DNA from: an uncultured Sutterella sp.
Lineage (GTDB): Bacteria > Pseudomonadota > Gammaproteobacteria > Burkholderiales > Burkholderiaceae_F
Assembly: GCA_934249275.1 (NCBI GenBank)
Contig: CAKQKT010000099.1
Location: 1-6,244, forward strand
Direction: 5' to 3'
DNA: 6,244 bases
The notes beneath the pieces are model-generated. The model was not told the origin of the DNA. It ran no database searches and saw only the letters and a list, made by a program, of their open reading frames with translations. A program made the position numbers and the translations under genes. Positions 4,403-6,244 of the stretch are shown here, one piece after another (positions within the stretch are counted from its first letter, which is position 1; every line of letters begins with the position of its first letter).

Positions 4403-6244
4403 GTGATCCCCGAACTAGGCCACTTCCTGCTCATCATCGCCGCCATGACGGCGATCCTTTCGCCTGCCGTCGTCTTCTTCGGCATCCGAAGGAACGACGA
4501 CTTTCTCGCGGGCTTCAGCCGGCCGGCGTCGATTCTGACGGCGCTCATGCTGACGCTCTCGACGGCTGCGCTCGTCTGGGCCTTTCTCACCGACGACTTC
4601 TCGGTCGCCTACGTGGCGAACCATTCGAACACGAAGCTCGAGCCCGCCTACAAGGCCGCGGCTCTCTGGGGCTCGCACGAAGGCTCGATGCTCTTCTGGA
4701 TCTGGCTCATGGCGCTCGGCACGGCAGCGGCGGGATGCGTGCGCTGTGCGGACAAGCTTTTTGTCTCCCGCCTCCAGGGCCTGATGCTTGCCGTGATCGC
4801 GGGCTTCAGCGCATTCCTGCTTCTCACCTCGAATCCGTTCCTTCGCAATCTGCCGATGGTGCCGGCCGACGGGCGCGACCTGAATCCGGTTCTGCAGGAC
4901 ATCGGCATGATTCTGCATCCTCCGGTTCTCTTCATGGGGTATGCGGGTCTTGCGCTGATGTTTGCCGCCATGTGCGCGCTGCTTCTTTCGGGCCGCTGGT
5001 CGAAGACCGCCGTCGACTTCACGACGAAGCTTTCGGTGGTGACATGGGGATTTCTGACGGCTGGCAACATGCTCGGCTCCTGGTGGGCCTACAACGAGCT
5101 TGGCTGGGGCGGCTGGTGGTTCTGGGACCCCGTTGAGAACGCATCCTTCATTCCGTGGCTGACGACCACGGCGCTCATGCACGCGCTCATCCAGACGAGA
5201 AGAAGGGGACAGCTGAGGCGCCTGGTCGTCTTCCTGACGCTGGCGGGCTTTGCGCTCTGCCTGCTCGGCACCTTCCTCGTGCGCTCGGGCGCCATGCAGT
5301 CGGTGCATGCCTTCGCAACGGATCCGGGCAGGGGCATTGCGCTCCAGATTCTTTCCATCGCGGTGCTCGTGCCCGCGGCCTTCCTCTACTGCGCGCGCAT
5401 CGAGCCCGTCTGCAGGACCGAGGAGGCGCCGATGAGCGGGTCCGACGCCCTGATGACGGGCGCCGTCTTTCTCCTGATGGCCGCAGCCTTTGCGGTGCTC
5501 TTCGGAACGCTTTATCCGCTCGGCTATGAAGTCTTTGCCGGCCGCACTCTCACCGTGGGTGCGCCGTACTTCAATCAGTTCTTTGCGCCGATGACGCTGA
5601 TTGCCGCGGCGCTCGCGGGCGCGGCCCAGCTCGGACTCGGGAGCCCTGTCCGCTGGGCGGTCTGCGCGGCATTGAGCATCGGCGCGGGCGCCGGCATTGC
5701 GCTTCTCACCGAGCCTCGCTCGCCCGTCATGACGGGCTTTGCCGTTGCGGCTGCGGTCTGGATCGTGGTGACGGCGGCTTCTCACTGTCTTCCGTTCTCC
5801 GCCCGCCGCATGAGCGTTGCGGCGCTACTTGCCCACGTGGGCATCGCCATTTCGATTGCGGGCGCCGTCGGCGTCGAGCAGTACGAGAGCGAGGCGCTCG
5901 TGCGCATGGGACCGGGACTCGGCAAGCCCGTCGACGACGTGGTCTTTGTTTATACGGAGACGCGCTTTGTCAACAACCATTCCTATTTCGGCCGTCAGGG
6001 CGTGATCGAGGTGCTGAGACTCAGCGACGAGTCCCTAGTCACGACGCTCAGGCCGGAGCGCCAGACCTTTGTCGCCAACGGCATGCAGATGTCGGCGGCC
6101 GGCATCGATCACGGATTCCTGCGCGACTACTACGTCTCGATGGGCAACAAGCTCACCGACACGGAGTGGCTCGTGAGGCTCTCCATCAAGCCGCTGGCCG
6201 GCTGGATCTGGGGCGGCGGCTCCGTCATGATTCTGGCCGCATTC
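4403..6244 (+). CDS. ccmF: CcmF/NrfE-family cytochrome c haem lyase (3' truncated)
   Basis: The frame runs from GTG at 4403 to the last base, 614 residues with no stop. An in-frame TAG at 4373 rules out longer starts, and the opening Val-Ile-Pro-Glu-Leu-Gly aligns with Met-Pro-Glu-Ile-Gly of E. coli CcmF, so GTG is the likely start. The ribosome binding site is weak (GGA at 4392-4394). The WWD haem-handling domain is WGGWWFWDPVENASF (235-249). Four histidines match E. coli His173, His261, His303 and His491: His172 in LHPP, His260, His302 in VHAF, and His478 in AHVG. Other marks are WGSHEGS (89-95), GRDLNPVLQD (157-166) and LLGTFLVRSG (287-296). The periplasmic C-terminal domain starts about residue 490, and the final helix begins at WIWGGG (601-606). 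By comparison with the 647-residue E. coli protein, about 30-45 residues lie beyond the window. CcmF ligates haem from CcmE to CXXCH sites; dedicated paralogues (NrfE, SirE) serve unusual haem motifs, and the neighbours here suggest such a dedicated copy. Confidence 0.95.
   Translation, partial: MIPELGHFLLIIAAMTAILSPAVVFFGIRRNDDFLAGFSRPASILTALMLTLSTAALVWAFLTDDFSVAYVANHSNTKLEPAYKAAALWGSHEGSMLFWIWLMALGTAAAGCVRCADKLFVSRLQGLMLAVIAGFSAFLLLTSNPFLRNLPMVPADGRDLNPVLQDIGMILHPPVLFMGYAGLALMFAAMCALLLSGRWSKTAVDFTTKLSVVTWGFLTAGNMLGSWWAYNELGWGGWWFWDPVENASFIPWLTTTALMHALIQTRRRGQLRRLVVFLTLAGFALCLLGTFLVRSGAMQSVHAFATDPGRGIALQILSIAVLVPAAFLYCARIEPVCRTEEAPMSGSDALMTGAVFLLMAAAFAVLFGTLYPLGYEVFAGRTLTVGAPYFNQFFAPMTLIAAALAGAAQLGLGSPVRWAVCAALSIGAGAGIALLTEPRSPVMTGFAVAAAVWIVVTAASHCLPFSARRMSVAALLAHVGIAISIAGAVGVEQYESEALVRMGPGLGKPVDDVVFVYTETRFVNNHSYFGRQGVIEVLRLSDESLVTTLRPERQTFVANGMQMSAAGIDHGFLRDYYVSMGNKLTDTEWLVRLSIKPLAGWIWGGGSVMILAAF

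Noticed and set aside
4390..5136. Open reading frame of 248 codons on the + strand inside the ccmF region
   Set aside because: Arg-rich out-of-frame translation; the true ccmF frame runs through the same bases and continues to the window end.
4415..5785. Open reading frame of 456 codons on the - strand opposite ccmF
   Set aside because: It is extremely rich in Arg, Glu, His and Gly, the product of reading a hydrophobic GC-rich gene backwards. The + strand frame has all CcmF histidines and the WWD motif.
1..6244. CRISPR array, tRNA or rRNA gene, insertion sequence or attachment site
   Set aside because: No regularly spaced repeats, no cloverleaf or rRNA segments, no transposase-like frame and no terminal inverted repeats were found; nearly all bases are covered by the six genes.

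Overview
The window reads almost entirely left to right on the + strand. It holds six protein genes: a truncated NrfD-type quinol dehydrogenase subunit at the left edge, then nosL, nosD, nosF and nosY (a copper-delivery set), then a cytochrome c haem lyase of the CcmF/NrfE family that runs off the right edge. High GC, the proteobacterial types of NosDFYL and CcmF, and a c-type cytochrome system combined with an NrfD-type membrane subunit point to a proteobacterium that respires anaerobically. A Sutterellaceae-like betaproteobacterium is my best guess from overall look, but the window has no taxonomic marker and this is weakly supported.

Layout. Positions 1-496 are the C-terminal half of the NrfD-like protein. 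Positions 497-718 are an intergenic segment with two hairpins closed by GAAA tetraloops, then a short GC stem plus seven T's that looks like a Rho-independent terminator, then a stretch that should carry the promoter of the next unit. Positions 719-4302 are nosL-nosD-nosF-nosY, packed with 10 bp between nosL and nosD and with ATGA stop/start overlaps at nosD-nosF and nosF-nosY. Positions 4303-4402 are a lower-GC 100 bp gap without a recognisable terminator. From 4403 on, ccmF starts with GTG and is open to the last base; about 30-45 C-terminal residues are missing.

How the genes may work together. NosL is a lipoprotein copper chaperone, and NosDFY is the periplasmic protein plus ABC transporter that normally matures the copper centres of nitrous oxide reductase. 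CcmF ligates haem to apocytochromes. NrfD-type proteins take electrons from quinol and pass them through an iron-sulfur protein to a periplasmic reductase. No nosZ or nosR is in the window. A quinol dehydrogenase, a NosLDFY copper set and a dedicated haem lyase side by side is what I would expect for a copper-containing multihaem cytochrome such as the octahaem sulfite reductase MccA/SirA, whose Wolinella and Shewanella loci, as I recall them, contain NrfD-like, NosL-like and haem lyase genes. The catalytic gene itself is not visible, so this is inference; nitrite (Nrf) or N2O (Nos) respiration are the alternatives.
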